Shown: positions 52,750 through 63,673, numbered from the stretch's first letter. The stretch: DNA of 64,000 nucleotides from Petrolisthes cinctipes (GCA_033782935.1 JAWQEG010000077.1:1-64000); one strand, 5' to 3'. The notes: generated by a model not told the origin, from the letters alone. Translations and numbers: made by a program.

Positions 52750-54741
52750 ATGGATACAGAAAAGCCCCAATCTCTTCCTCGAGCGGTGGTCGACCAGGCC
52801 CTCGAGACGTCACTCTCTGGTCGTGGTAAGATGCAGAAAGCTGCAAATAAGAGTAGACCTAGCAGGTCGGGTGTTGTGTCGAAGAACCCTGTTAACGATT
52901 TGGACACGTTAATGTTAACGAATGTACTCGCATCCTTTACCTATGGCGCTATCCACTCCATTTTTAAGTGCTTTGGAGTAGTCCTCCGAATCCGAATCAC
53001 ATATGACAGTGATTGTAGGTCTAATCGGTGCTATATTACTTTCAATACAAATGCTGCTGCCAAAGCTGCATTTGAGTCAAAAGATTCTCTGACGGTGGGG
53101 GATACTCATTGTAAAGTTCAGATGATACGGTCCATCAATGTAGTTGACAGTGACAATGATTACTGCCCTAATATATTTGATGATTCTGCAGAGCATGTCC
53201 CAAAGGAACGTCGGGTTCCTACACCCTTTTGGTTTGTGGCTTACTACAGGGAGGGACGTGGTAACATTATCCACGCTTCCCGGTATCTTGAGAAAGAAAT
53301 TGGATTATTACCAATGGGCCACATAAAGAAATATGGTAAGGGCGTTTTAATCAGAGCCAAAGATCTTACACAGGCCATGATGCTCCTCAATCTCCCCTGT
53401 CCTTCTGATAGCATGTTTGAATCAATTAAACCACATCGAACATTTAATTATAGCAAGGGGCGTATATATAATGAGGACCTGTATGAATTCTCTGAAGAGG
53501 ACATTCTCGCTATGTGCCCAGACAGTGTCCAACGAGTAACGAAGATGAAAGGCAGTAAAAATATGATCATCCTCACTTTCTATGGCTCGCATATCCCAGA
53601 TCACATTAACATTAACCCCACCTCATTTGAGGTGAAGCCTTTTGTTGAGCGTCCCCTACAGTGTTTCTGTTGTTATGAGTTTGGTCATGGGAAAAGGAAC
53701 TGCAACAACCGTTCCCGGTGTGGTAATTGTTCTGCTCTTGACTCACATCTTACTTCTGAGTGTCGGTCAGAGAGTTACTGCTTTTACTGCAGAGATTCTC
53801 ACCCCTTGCGTTCTCGCCAATGTAAGATGTACCTCCTTGAGCAGGATATCCTCCACTTGGCTAATACTCAATTCATTAGCATAAGTAGTGCCAGACGGCA
53901 ACTCAACTTCAGGCGACAGAAGGATGGTGGTGTGAAGACATACGCCTCCTCCCTTTGCCCTAAATTGGTTGCAGGACCCTCTCAAGAGGCAGCTGCTTCT
54001 TGCTCTAATGAGAACGTTTCTAAGGTTACTCTACATAATAGTTTCTCTGTCTTGGAAACTTTATCAGACACTCATTCTGGTGACCCTTCAACTGATGACA
54101 ATTCTCAGACTTTAGCTAAAGGTGTCCATGTGGTAGAGGTTCACGCTGCAACACGCTCTCCAAAAAGGAAACTTAAGTCACCTAAACTGCCACAGAGACG
54201 CCTTCGTGGTTCCTCTGAGGCACTTGACTCTACAGATGTTCCACCTTGTGAGGCAACCATCTCTGTGGACTCATCCATAGTTTCCTCTCAATTTTACCAG
54301 AAGCGTTCTCGTGGCTCTGATGAATCTCTTGATTCAACAGAAGTTCCTCCTCGCAAGCTTCCTTCGGGATCATCAGAGGGGCGTGAAGTTAATGTGGATG
54401 CCACGGATGTTGTGACTTCAAAAGATTCACTTTCTCTTCCGCTTGAGCAGCGGAGTGATTCTACCACCTGTATTATGGATGCTGATGTATCTGCCTGTGT
54501 CAGTGATACCAATGCTGTACAGGACAGAACCAATGTAATTGTTTCAAAGAATATCCCATCTCATATACCTTCATCTTCTTCTAACATATCAGATGCTTCA
54601 CGGACTCGTCTACGGGTCCCAATTACTGCCCCAAGTACTACTCCTCGGGTTCGCTCTTCTTCTAGTGGCCCAGGATTAGACAAATCTTATTGTTTGAATA
54701 AACCCTCAGGTCGAGGTGGTAGTGGGAAGTACCTCCGTTAG
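52750..54741 (+). CDS. I-type ORF1: RRM-like region and three CCHC knuckles
   Basis: Open frame of 663 codons. Residues about 55-115 (NVLASFTYGAIHSIFKCFGV, RCYITFNTNAAAKAAF) look like an RRM-type RNA-binding fold. Residues about 300-360 hold CFCCYEFGHGKRNC, CGNCSALDSHLTSEC and CFYCRDSHPLRSRQC. The C-terminal 300 residues are Ser/Thr-rich with a duplicated RGSxESLDSTxVPP segment (about 485-540). ORF1 proteins of I elements bind the element RNA and help form the RNP. The frame is intact. The ATG at 52750 is the first in frame. Confidence 0.85.
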   Translation: MDTEKPQSLPRAVVDQALETSLSGRGKMQKAANKSRPSRSGVVSKNPVNDLDTLMLTNVLASFTYGAIHSIFKCFGVVLRIRITYDSDCRSNRCYITFNTNAAAKAAFESKDSLTVGDTHCKVQMIRSINVVDSDNDYCPNIFDDSAEHVPKERRVPTPFWFVAYYREGRGNIIHASRYLEKEIGLLPMGHIKKYGKGVLIRAKDLTQAMMLLNLPCPSDSMFESIKPHRTFNYSKGRIYNEDLYEFSEEDILAMCPDSVQRVTKMKGSKNMIILTFYGSHIPDHININPTSFEVKPFVERPLQCFCCYEFGHGKRNCNNRSRCGNCSALDSHLTSECRSESYCFYCRDSHPLRSRQCKMYLLEQDILHLANTQFISISSARRQLNFRRQKDGGVKTYASSLCPKLVAGPSQEAAASCSNENVSKVTLHNSFSVLETLSDTHSGDPSTDDNSQTLAKGVHVVEVHAATRSPKRKLKSPKLPQRRLRGSSEALDSTDVPPCEATISVDSSIVSSQFYQKRSRGSDESLDSTEVPPRKLPSGSSEGREVNVDATDVVTSKDSLSLPLEQRSDSTTCIMDADVSACVSDTNAVQDRTNVIVSKNIPSHIPSSSSNISDASRTRLRVPITAPSTTPRVRSSSSGPGLDKSYCLNKPSGRGGSGKYLR

Positions 54742-57700
54742 GCTTCCCAAAAATCAGTACTAAAGTAACACCGTTCAAGGTCCTTCAGTGGAATTGCCGT
54801 GGCTTGCGTGCTTCTTGGGAAGAACTGCGCATTCTTCTCTCTAGCTTCTCTCCTGCATGTGTTTCTCTCCAAGAGACAATACTTGGGGACTACATTCCTG
54901 CCAGTCCTCCAGCATACTCAGCATTTTATTCCAATTCATTTGAAGGGCAGGGTCATCATGGTGGCTCTGCCATCCTAGTTCGCCGAGATATTCCATGCAC
55001 GAGCCTGGAGCTTGACACTCCGCTCCAGGCTGTTGCAGTTAAGGTTTTTATGGACCGCCCGTACACTGTATGCAGTCTATACCTTCCTCCCAGTGTTACA
55101 GTTGAGAGGGGTGATCTCAACCATCTTGTACGGGACCTTCCATCTCCCTTTATTTTATTGGGTGATTTTAATGGTCGTCATCCTCTGTGGGGTGACAGTT
55201 AGGTCAACCCCAGGGGTGTTTTATTGGCTTCTTTTATTGAGGATGAGGGATTAGGGGTTTTAAATACGGGAGATGTGACACATTTTAATAGCCCTACTGG
55301 GACTTTTACCGCCATTGACATTTCCCTTTGCTCACCCAGTGCTCTGTTGGATTTTACTTGGAGAGTGTTGCCTGACTTATATGGCAGTGACCATTTCCCT
55401 ATACTTTTAGAATGTAACAGGTACGAACCACAGTCTCGTCTTCCTAGGTGGAAATTAGAGAAGACTGACTGGCAGTTTTTTAGAGAGCTAACTTCTTCGG
55501 TCTCTTCTGTAGCCGATTTCGGTAGCTCTGACGAGGCTGTAACATATTTCACTGATATGCTCCACTCTGCTGCTCTCAACTCTATCCCTAGAACTTCTGG
55601 CTATTTTCCCAAACGTCCTGTCCCTTGGTGGTCACCAGTCTGCACCACTGCTGTGCGGGAGAAGCGCGCTGCTTACTCTCGCCTTCGTCGCAATCGTGGG
55701 GACCCAACTCTTTTAGAGGACTTCCGACGGGCAAGGGCTCGGGCTAGACGAGTTTTAAAAGAGGCCCGACATGCATCTTGGAAGGCCTATGTGTCTTCAA
55801 TTAATACTAAAACTCCACTCACCCAAGTGTTCAGGAGAGTCCGTAAGATGGCGGGGAAGTTTTCTCCTAGTTCTCCACCTGTACTTAAGGTCAATGGAAT
55901 TAAGATCATGGATGGTTTGACAGTGGCCAATACCATGGCAGAGGCTTTTGCTAAGGTCTCCAGCCGTGACTCTCGACCTCTGGCTGTCAGGCATGAGTTA
56001 AGAGCCAAGGAGCGTACAGTCCTGGATTTCACAGGGAATGAGAATGAAAGTTATAACCATATATTCACCCTGAGAGACCTGCATTCTGCTCTCTCTCTCT
56101 GCGGCGACACTTCTCCTGGGCCAGACAACATCCCATATGCAATGTTACAACACTTGGGTGAGGAAGCGATCTCATTTCTTTTAGCTGTATATAACAGAAT
56201 CTGGCTGGAGGGTGTCTTCCCTTCTGGGTGGAGGGTTGCTACCATCCTTCCTTTTCTCAAGCCGGGCAAGGACTCTGGTGTTGCCCTCAATTATCGACCA
56301 ATTGCCTTGACCTCCTGTCTCTGTAAACTATTTGAAAAGATGGTGAATGTTAGACTGATATACCTCTTGGAACGGGGTGATATTCTGTCTCCGTCCCAGT
56401 CTGGCTTTCGTAAACACCGTTCCACTGCATATGCTCTGGTCAGGTTGGAAGCTGCTGCATGTGAGGCCTTTGCACGACATCAACACCTTGTCTGTGTATT
56501 CTTTGATTTAGAGAAAGCCTATGACACTACATGGCAATATGGCATCCTGCAGCAACTCCATTTATATGGCCTGCGGGGTCGCCTTCCACGCTTTCTTAAG
56601 GAGTTTCTCAGTGGTCGCAGTTTTTCTGTGAGGGTTGGTACAACCCACTCAGCATCTGTTGCACAGGAGGAGGGTGTCCCCCAGGGAAGCGTCCTCAGTG
56701 TCACATTGTTTGCAATAGCAATTAATGCCATTGCCTCATCCCTTCCAGACGGTATAGCTAACTCGATGTACGTTGACAACCTAGCAGTCTGGTTTGCTGC
56801 TTCCCGTATGTCACTGGCGGAGCGGCGCATGCAGCTTGCCCTTGACAGGGTGTCACGTTGGACTGGTTCTCATGGGTTTCGATTTTCTCCTTCCAAGACA
56901 GTTGCTATGCACTTCTGCCGCATCCGAGGTGTCCACCCGGATCCGGACTTATTCATGTATGGTCATCGGATACGATGTGTCGAGGAGACTCGCTTTTTGG
57001 GTCTCCTTTTTGACAAACGTTTGACTTGGGTTCCCCACTTACGTACACTTAAGGTCTCTTGCCTCAAGGCTCTTAACCTGTTGAGGGTCCTGAGCCATAC
57101 ATCCTGGGGGGCTGATCGGGCCACCCTCCTCCGCCTATACCATGTTCTTATTAGGTCAAAACTCGACTATGGGTGTGAGGTGTACTCTTCTGCCACCGAT
57201 GCCCGTCTCAGAGTTTTAGACCCTGTTCATCATGCTGGAGTACGTCTGGCGACCGGAGCCTTTAGGTCATCTCCAATCCCCAGTCTCCTGGTGGACGCTA
57301 ATGAGCCACCTCTTGATCTCCGTCGTCAGTCCTTGATGGTTCGTTGTTGGCATCGATTACATCGACTTCCTGACTCCCTACCTTGCTTGGCGGTGTCATC
57401 TGATATCATGTCTCAGTACTACCTTTTACATTCTCGTGCACCATGGCCCTTTGGCTTCCGGGTCAGGAAGGCTATGGAGGAGATGGGCATAGAGGACTAC
57501 CAGATTTGTCCTGTGAGGGTCCCCAGGGTGGCTCCATGGCTTCTTCCAGAAGTTTTCCCCTGCACCTGCTTTACAGACAAGAAGGAATCTCTTCCTCCTC
57601 CAGTGGCTCGTTCCCTCTTTTTAGAACATGCCTTCACTCACAGGGAGTCCCTCCCTGTGTACACTGATGGGTCAAAGTCTGATGCTGGAGTTGGCTTTGG

Positions 57701-58487
57701 AGTTGTCTTTCCTGACTATTGCCGTGGAGGCAGGCTCCCTTCTGTCATGTCCATTTTTACTGCTGAGCTCTCGGCCATTTTATATACCCTCCAAATGATT
57801 TTTACTCTCCCTCAGCCTTCGTTTACTATTTTTAGCGATTCCTGTAGTGCCTTGCAGGCCTTGTGCAATTTTAACTCTTCCCATCCCCTGGTGTTGGCCA
57901 TTCTTGAGTGGCTTGTCCTCCTGGGTCGTCGTGGCCGGAAAGTCACTTTTTGTTGGGTCCCGGCCCATGTGGGTGTTGATGGGAATGAGCGGGCTGACGC
58001 CCTGGCTAAGGCTGTGGTCTCCAATTCCCGGCCTCCTGCCAGGCGTCATCCTGTTCCTGCAGTGGACCTTCGACCCTACATAGATGCTACCGTTCGTTCC
58101 TGCTGGCAGGACAGATGGGACGCCGTCGGGGCTAACAAGCTCTGCGACATCCGCCAGCGTCTTGGTTTGTGGAGCTACAGTGGCCTGTCCCACCGGTGGG
58201 AGACAGCTCTTGTCCGTCTCCGCATTGGCCACACATTATTGACTCATGGCTTTTTAATGGAGAGGGCTCACCCTCCCTACTGTGATGATTGTCTTGTCCC
58301 TTTGACAGTACGGCATCTTATTGTCGAGTGTCCCAGCCTTGGGGACCTTCGTCGTAGGCACCTCTCCGAGTACCGGAAGGGTGACGGTTCTTACAGTCTC
58401 TCCCAGGTGCTCGGGGAGGAGGCTTGTAGTGTGGGAGGGAACACCCTCTCCTATGTGGAGGAGGCTGGCCTCCTCCAAAAGTTGTGA
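54741..58487 (+). pseudogene. I-type ORF2: APE endonuclease, RT (YVDN) and RNase H, one stop
   Basis: The frame begins at the ORF1 stop without an ATG (KVLQWNCRGLRASWEEL). Endonuclease blocks: SLQETIL (Glu), GGSAILVRRDI, LLGDFNGRHPLWGDS, then an in-frame TAG at 55200-55202, and YGSDHFPILL (His). RT blocks: TSPGPDNIPYAML, SGFRKHRSTAYAL, VFFDLEKAYDTTW, GVPQGSVLSVTLFAIAIN and YVDNLAVWF, where the second catalytic Asp is Asn (codon AAC, 56778-56780). RNase H: VYTDGSKSDAGVG, FTAELSAILYTL, IFSDSCSALQAL and WVPAHVGVDGNERAD. A C-terminal Cys/His block (YCDDCLVPLTVRHLIVEC) closes it. About 1,240 codons is normal. Both defects are single-base changes. Confidence 0.9.
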
Positions 58488-59283
58488 ATTTTATTATATT
58501 TATGGCTTCTTAGATAGTTCAACGTTTTCTTATCTTTTATATATTTTACTTGAATTAGTCAGGTTTTTTTTTTTTAGTATAAATGTGCCTTTTAGTTTGT
58601 ATGTTCTTTTATTCATGCTGCCTATCCCTTTCGGGGTGGAGAAGTCTGTTTAGTTTGTGTAAATATTTTATTAATGATGTAGATGACTACTTTGTGTTGG
58701 GTGGTATATGACCATAGCTGTTGCGCCGCCAAATGCCTCATGGCATTTCTAAATCAATCATTTCTAAACCTTGTGTGTGTGTGTGTGTGTGTGTTGGGGG
58801 GAGGGGAGGGAGGGCGCCTGGTAGGGTGAGGTCAGGACTCCAATGAATGTAAGGATTAATGGCAGGTGTAAGTAGGGAAGGGCTATGACTTTGTGTGTGT
58901 GTGTGTGTGTGTGTAGAAGGAAGATGTGATAGGATTTTGTACGTGGTGAACATTTTCTTCTGCAAAGTACGAATTTACGTAGAAAATTATTTTCTTCTCA
59001 CGACTATGGAGCCAGTGTGGGTGGTGAGCAGGGGATGTTCTTCCTTCCATTGTGGAGTCTAAAGGAGAAGTGACCTGACTGACCACATTAATTTCCTGAC
59101 CTCTCTCTCACCATTTAAAGACAATATTTATAGAATCAGTGCACCACTGTACGAAAACGTTGCCATTTTGGTGTGGTTTTTGATAGTGATGTGGGTTGGA
59201 AAGCCAAATGTGGCAGCACTGCTTGGGGGGAAATCCCCGATTCGGCCCCACCTAAACCGCCAGTTTCCTAGTGGTTGACTATA

Positions 59284-60063
59284 GTGGTGGTGGCTAACAC
59301 GTGGGAGGAGCATGTGTCAAGACTTCAGTGTCTGTTCAAGAAGCTACAGGATGCAGGATTGACCATCAACCTAGCCAAATCAACTTTCGGCAGAGGCACG
59401 GTAACATATCTGGGTCATACAGTGGGTCAGGGAGTGGTGAGACCCAAGTCAGCGAACGTGGAAGCTATCCTGTCCTTCCCAACTCCGTCTACTCGCAAAG
59501 AACTCCTACGCTTCCTTTGTATGGCGGGGTTCTACAGACGCTTTTGCAGTAACTTCTCAACCTTCGCTGCACCACTGACTGACCTCACAAGCTCCTCGGT
59601 TCCCTTCCAATGGAATGACGTGTGTAACCAGTCCTTTGCACGCCTCAAGACCCTGCTAGCTTCTCATCCTGTAGTGCATGCCCCAGACTTCTCTCAACCT
59701 CTTCACCTTCAAATAGATGCAAGTGGAGTTGGAGTTGGTGCTGTCCTCCTTCAACATGACCCCGTGAGTGGAATACTTCATCCAGTAGCCTATCATTCTG
59801 CTAAACTGAAGAAACACCAGATCGCTTACTCAACAATTAAAAAGGAGGCACTAGCTCTGATATCTGCCCTACAGAAATTCCAATGCTACTTACGACACGC
59901 ACCACACACAACACTGGCATTCTCAGACCATAACCCCCTGGCCTTATGGACACAACACTATAACCTCGTTGTGAAGCATATTAAAGGGGTGGACAACATC
60001 ATCGCAGATTCTCTGTCCCGCTCTCCAATCTCTGATCCCGAAGATACTTCACCTCTTTCGTGA
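59284..60063 (+). CDS. Gypsy-type RT thumb and RNase H, second part of the interrupted pol
   Basis: Open frame directly after the nested transposon: VVVANTWEEHVSRLQCLF, INLAKSTFGRGTVTYLGH, LRFLCMAGFYRRFCSNFS (RT connection), then RNase H with LQIDASGVGVGAVLLQ (first Asp), TIKKEALALISAL (Glu), FSDHNPLALW (Asp) and the closing GVDNIIADSLSRSP. Stop TGA at 60061-60063. No integrase follows; RNase H is the last domain before the polypurine tract, confirming the unusual order. Confidence 0.9.
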   Translation: MVVANTWEEHVSRLQCLFKKLQDAGLTINLAKSTFGRGTVTYLGHTVGQGVVRPKSANVEAILSFPTPSTRKELLRFLCMAGFYRRFCSNFSTFAAPLTDLTSSSVPFQWNDVCNQSFARLKTLLASHPVVHAPDFSQPLHLQIDASGVGVGAVLLQHDPVSGILHPVAYHSAKLKKHQIAYSTIKKEALALISALQKFQCYLRHAPHTTLAFSDHNPLALWTQHYNLVVKHIKGVDNIIADSLSRSPISDPEDTSPLS

Positions 60064-60078
60064 GTACTACAGATGTCT

Positions 60079-60090
60079 TCGACGGTGGGG
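60079..60090 (+). other. Polypurine tract
   Basis: TCGACGGTGGGG directly precedes the 3' LTR, where plus-strand DNA synthesis would start. Confidence 0.7.
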
Positions 60091-60656
60091 TGTTACGGTT
60101 CTGCGAACCTATCTCGTGAAACACCAAGATCGACACACACACAACTGGAATTTCCCTCGTTCCCTCGTTTAATCTATTCCTCCAATCAACATTTGCCAAA
60201 GCGATTCCCCTCTTCACCCCCCCAAGATTTCGGACGGTATAAAAAGGGAGTCAGCCGGCAGAAAAGTCAGCACATCCTACAGCGAGCTTGACTCTCACAC
60301 ACACACTCCTGCCAAGACTCCCTGCCAGCCCTTGAGTATTTCTACTATTTTCCTCTTTGTTCCCCTTATATTCTGTGTTCATTACCGTTCCTCCACATAT
60401 AGGTTACTAAGGTGTATTTAGGGTATAATATTATGTTTAGGATATAATTTACTGTATAGGTTAAATGTGAATCTTGTGGTAACATTATTATGTTGTCCAA
60501 TGTCTGTAACTTCTGTATATAGTTTGCTTTTATATATAATTAAACTGTTATTCAGCCCTTCATTTACAAGTATAAATCCGAACCTACTCTTAAGTTTTAT
60601 CACGTGGAAGTCATCTGGGCTCTATGACTTAATTATAGCTAGACCTAAGCGTGATA
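60091..60656 (+). repeat. 3' LTR
   Basis: Begins TGTTACGGTTCTG and ends AAGCGTGATA, then flank ATATTAAATAAC. TATAAAAAG box at 60238-60246. Differs from the 5' LTR by about eight substitutions and one CA-length change. Confidence 0.95.
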
Positions 60657-61189
60657 ATATTAAATAACTTCTTCTTTTCAGGTTGGTTAACACTGTTCCA
60701 CCATCGCTGGAGCAACCCGTCGTGGCAGGTTGAGTGAGTGTGAAACCTATACATTTGTTTTGACCCACTGTCCTGGCTAATGTTGTATTACTAAGGCGAT
60801 TTGCTGTTGTATTTCAGGGTACTGTAGTGTTGTTGTTGTTGTTTGTTTGTTTGTTTCAGAGTAGTTAGTTTTGTTGTTGTAGTTGGATATTTGTTGTTTT
60901 TAGATGCCCCCTGCTTGGAGCTCTATATTCTCTCTATTTATTGTATTGTATTTTGGTAGGCACACACACGGTTAGGTAGGTCTAGGTAGGGGCATGTCCA
61001 AGTACTGGGGGCTGTTTGTCTGGAAATGCCAGGCACGTAGCCACTCCCTTCCCCTATAAGAATAATAATATTGCCAGGTTACAGTTGGGGTTCAAGGTAT
61101 GGAATAAATATAACTGCTTTGTTTTTCTTCTTCTCGGCAGGTGAAGATTATTTCGGTGTCACAGGAGGCTTTTAATTATAAAGGGATAA
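60657..61189. other. No gene recognised; two weak splice-like sites
   Basis: CTTCTTCTTTTCAG at 60667-60680 is followed by a short open stretch WLTLFHHRWSNPSWQ ending CAG/GTTGAG. TTCTTCTTCTCGGCAG near 61140 is followed by EDYFGVTGGF and a stop. Either could be a tiny exon; neither is recognised. (GTT)n at 60832-60842 and (GTTT)n to 60856. Confidence 0.25.
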
Positions 61190-61650
61190 GGATGGTCAGT
61201 GAAGGAGAGATGGGAAGGATGGAGGATGATCAGTGAAGGAGAGATGGGAAGGATGAAGAATGGTCAGTGAAGGAGAGATGGGAAGGATGGAGGATGTCAG
61301 TGAAGGAGAAATGGGAAGGATGGAGGATGGTCAGTGAAGGAGAGATGGGAAGGATGGAGGATGGAGAGATGGAAAGGATAGTATGAAGAAAGATAAGGGT
61401 GGCAGGAGAGATGCAAAGAGTGGCTGAGAAGTGGGAAAGATGAAGGATGGCCAAGTGAGGGAGATATGGGATAAAGGATGGTTAAGTGGAGATGGAAAAA
61501 TTGAAGGATGGTCGGACGAAGGAGAGGCAGGATGAAGGATGGCTAGACGAGGGAGGGACAGGATGAAGGATGGCTAGACGAGGGAGGGGGAGGAACAGGA
61601 TGAAAGATGGTCGAACGAAGGAGAGACAGGATGAAGGATGGCTGGACGAG
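61190..61650. repeat. Purine-rich minisatellite, ~31-33-bp units
   Basis: Units GATGGTCAGTGAAGGAGAG, ATGGGAAGGATGGA on the left grade into GATGGCTAGACGAGGGAG variants on the right. Frames on both strands are low complexity. Confidence 0.85.
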
Positions 61651-62227
61651 AGGGAGAGATGTGATGAATTTGGCCAGAGTGGAAGGGAAAGAGGGAAATA
61701 TTGAAGGAAATAGAGGGGATCAGGAAGGGAAGGAAAAGGGAACTAAGGTAAAGATGGCCAGATTCGGTGAGGGATGTGTGGAGAAGATGGGTAGTGTAGG
61801 GAAGAGATTGGCAGAGAGAAATTTACAAGCTTGGATGGGACTGGATGAGTGATGACCAGAGTGGGAAGGGAATTGGTCTGAGGAAAAAAGAAAGCCAGGG
61901 TTGGACAGGGAAACAAACATTGAGGAAAGATGGACAGAGTGGAGGAAGGAAAGACTGAAAATAGTGAGGAGGGAGGTAAGGAAGGGTGGGATTGAGGGAC
62001 AAAATTGGCCAGAGGGATTAAGGAAAGAGGTGGCCAGTGGTATATGCATAACAGTAGTAGCGATAAACGTTGGTGGTGGATGAAGTGAAGAGAAGTTGTC
62101 GAATGTTTCAAGATGTTGTGTGAATGTGTGTGTTAAGACAGAATGCCATTTTAAGTGGTGGGGTGGAGTAATGTGGGTCCTGATGGGATAGTATGATGTG
62201 GGATGGGATGGAGGAGTGATAATTATG

Positions 62228-62565
62228 GGGTGGTATGGATGAAAAATGCTGGTGTCCCAAAGGGTATGGAAGGGAGTGGACAGGCATGGATGGAAGGGTA
62301 CAAGAATAGTGTGGTTGACAGCAAAGATATGGGTTGTGAAGTATGCTTGGGTCTGGTCGTATGCACAAGTCAACGTGCACACCAAAATGGGAAGAAGGGA
62401 AATGAGAAAGTTTTGGGAAGATGAACGACAGTTTGGGAGGACTTGAAAGGAGATATATAATAGCGTTGGGTGATATGAATGAAAGGGTTGGAAGTGAGAA
62501 TGATGAATTTCTGGAATTCATATAAAATACCTTCTTTGAGCACAAGATGATCCACAGGAGAAGGA
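62228..62565 (+). mobile_element. RTE endonuclease fragment
   Basis: Reads VWKGVDRHGWKGTRIVW, KYAWVWSYAQVN, REMRKFWED, then after a frame change GDMNERVGSEN and NTFFEHKMIHR. These match the RTE at 40939-43856 (VWKGVDGHGWNGSRIVW and so on) with a deletion between the GDMN and NTFF blocks. Frameshifted and truncated. 61650-62228 and 62565-62850 show GA-rich or plain DNA without genes. Confidence 0.75.
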
Positions 62566-62732
62566 AGAAAGGAAAGCAGGGACGGTAGAGAGAGAGAGAA
62601 GGGAGAGATGGTGGAGAGAGTGAGAGGAGGAAGAGATGCATGGTTGAGAGAGAGAATAAAGGGAGAGATGGTATGAAGAGAGAGAAGGTGTCGAGCCCGT
62701 CTCACGCCATTAACCTGCCCATGTCGGATTAT

Positions 62733-62764
62733 CCAGGGTCCATAGAATATTCTATGGACCCTGG
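62733..62764. repeat. Perfect 32-bp palindrome
   Basis: CCAGGGTCCATAGAAT is followed immediately by its exact complement; GGATTATCC lies outside on each side in direct orientation. Confidence 0.95.
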
Positions 62765-62854
62765 GATTATCCATGCCTCCCCTGTGACCACAACCCCTGC
62801 CTCATCACCTACTCCCGCCCCTACACACGCTGCCACCTGCCTAGATACAACTAA

Positions 62855-63673
62855 TGCTCGGTTTACATTAGCCAGTATGTACGGATCCGATATCCGTCAA
62901 CGACGTCACGAACGGCCGTGTATATGTGAACCGGGGCTCTTCTACCATCCCAGGCAAGACATGGAACGGATCCAGCAAAGATGAACTCATGTCATCTTTT
63001 ACGGAAGCACGGCGGCGGTGTTGTCCGTGTATAATGTTGTTGACTTTTCATCATATCATGAAAATATGAAATTGAAATATTTGTGCACAAATAAAGGTGT
63101 AAATTTATTCAAATATTATAATTATTAACTTGTATTTGTTAAATGCACATCAATTTCTGTGAGGATAAAAATTTTGTTGATGGATACTGCAAGCACAGCA
63201 CCACAGCATCGGTCCAGTTGTAAACAAAACAATGTGAGAATTGGAGCAGACAGTGAATTACACCATTCCCCTGCTATATTAACACCAACTATAGTTATCA
63301 GGTATGATAATACGTTTTATGCCAAAGTATATATATGGCGTGAATAATTAACAGATATATATATATATATTATGCCATAGTACATAAATATTATTATAGA
63401 TTTGATAACTCTAGTCTAAAGTTAATTTGTTTTCTAGTAACCATTCTTCATTTTACTTTTGCCTCTTATTTCCAGAATGTCGTCTCCCGACCAGGACGAA
63501 ACTCTTATCAGCATGGTGGGCGAGTATCCTTGGATATAATTATGATACTGCCCAAACAAACGGCTCCGTAGCGCGGGACGGAGCTTATCTCCTCAGTAGC
63601 CTTTCCTCCGTACAGTTCGTAACGTCATTAACGGATGTCGGATCCGTACATACGGACTAACGTGAACCGGGCA
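62855..63673. mobile_element. PIF/Harbinger-type element, TAA target duplication, MADF-like remnant
   Basis: Inverted ends of about 55 bp: left TGCTCGGTTTACATTAG, right complement TGCCCGGTTCACGTTAG, both continuing GTACGGATCCGA-ATCCGT. TAA lies on both sides (62852-62854, 63674-63676), the TWA pattern of this superfamily. Inside, after a TTTTGCCTCTTATTTCCAG acceptor-like site, an ATG at 63478 opens MSSPDQDETLISMVGEYPWI and then a stop. This resembles the first helix of the MADF/Myb-like protein that Harbinger elements carry beside their nuclease. Length 819 bp; no nuclease. AT-rich DNA fills 63040-63460. Confidence 0.8.

Larger units (their letters stand above)
52280..58770 (+). mobile_element. 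I-type non-LTR retrotransposon with RNase H, near full length
   Basis: Complete layout: GC-rich leader, ORF1 (52750-54741), ORF2 overlapping the ORF1 stop (to 58487), 3' UTR ending near AAATCAATCATTTCTAAACC. (TG)n tracts at 58773-58796 and 58891-58914 follow. RNase H after the RT is the mark of the I superfamily. Only one stop and one catalytic change are seen in ORF2. Confidence 0.85.
51963..59281. mobile_element. TIR transposon with TA duplication, carrying an I-type retrotransposon
   Basis: Inverted ends of about 75-80 bp: left TAGTCAACCACAAGGAAAC...GCCACATCTGG, right end complement TAGTCAACCACTAGGAAAC...GCCACATTTGG. TA lies on each side (51961-51962, 59282-59283). Removing the insert with one TA restores an uninterrupted codon series across the Gypsy RT, confirming the boundaries. 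Its own DNA is only about 300 bp on the left (to ~52270) and 500 bp on the right (from ~58775), without a transposase. So it is a non-autonomous element of TA-target type. Confidence 0.85.
46581..60656 (+). mobile_element. Ty3/Gypsy-type LTR retrotransposon with integrase before RT (Gmr1-like order), nested insertions
   Basis: Two direct LTRs bound the element. Internal order on the plus strand is gag, protease, integrase, reverse transcriptase, RNase H, polypurine tract. Integrase and RT motifs are Ty3/Gypsy-type, yet integrase precedes RT; one continuous frame (51059-51934) holds the integrase GPY/F end and the RT start, so the order is not an artefact of rearrangement. The flanks share AATAT (46576-46580 and 60656-60661 overlap), consistent with a 4-5-bp target duplication. 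By my count the LTRs differ at about eight positions plus a CA-length change, so the insertion is old enough for decay. A SINE (49624-50056) and a 7.3-kb transposon (51963-59281) interrupt it. Confidence 0.85.

Noticed and set aside
46581..60656. Endogenous retrovirus with an envelope gene
   Set aside because: No envelope-like frame lies between RNase H and the 3' LTR; only 27 bases separate the pol stop from the LTR.
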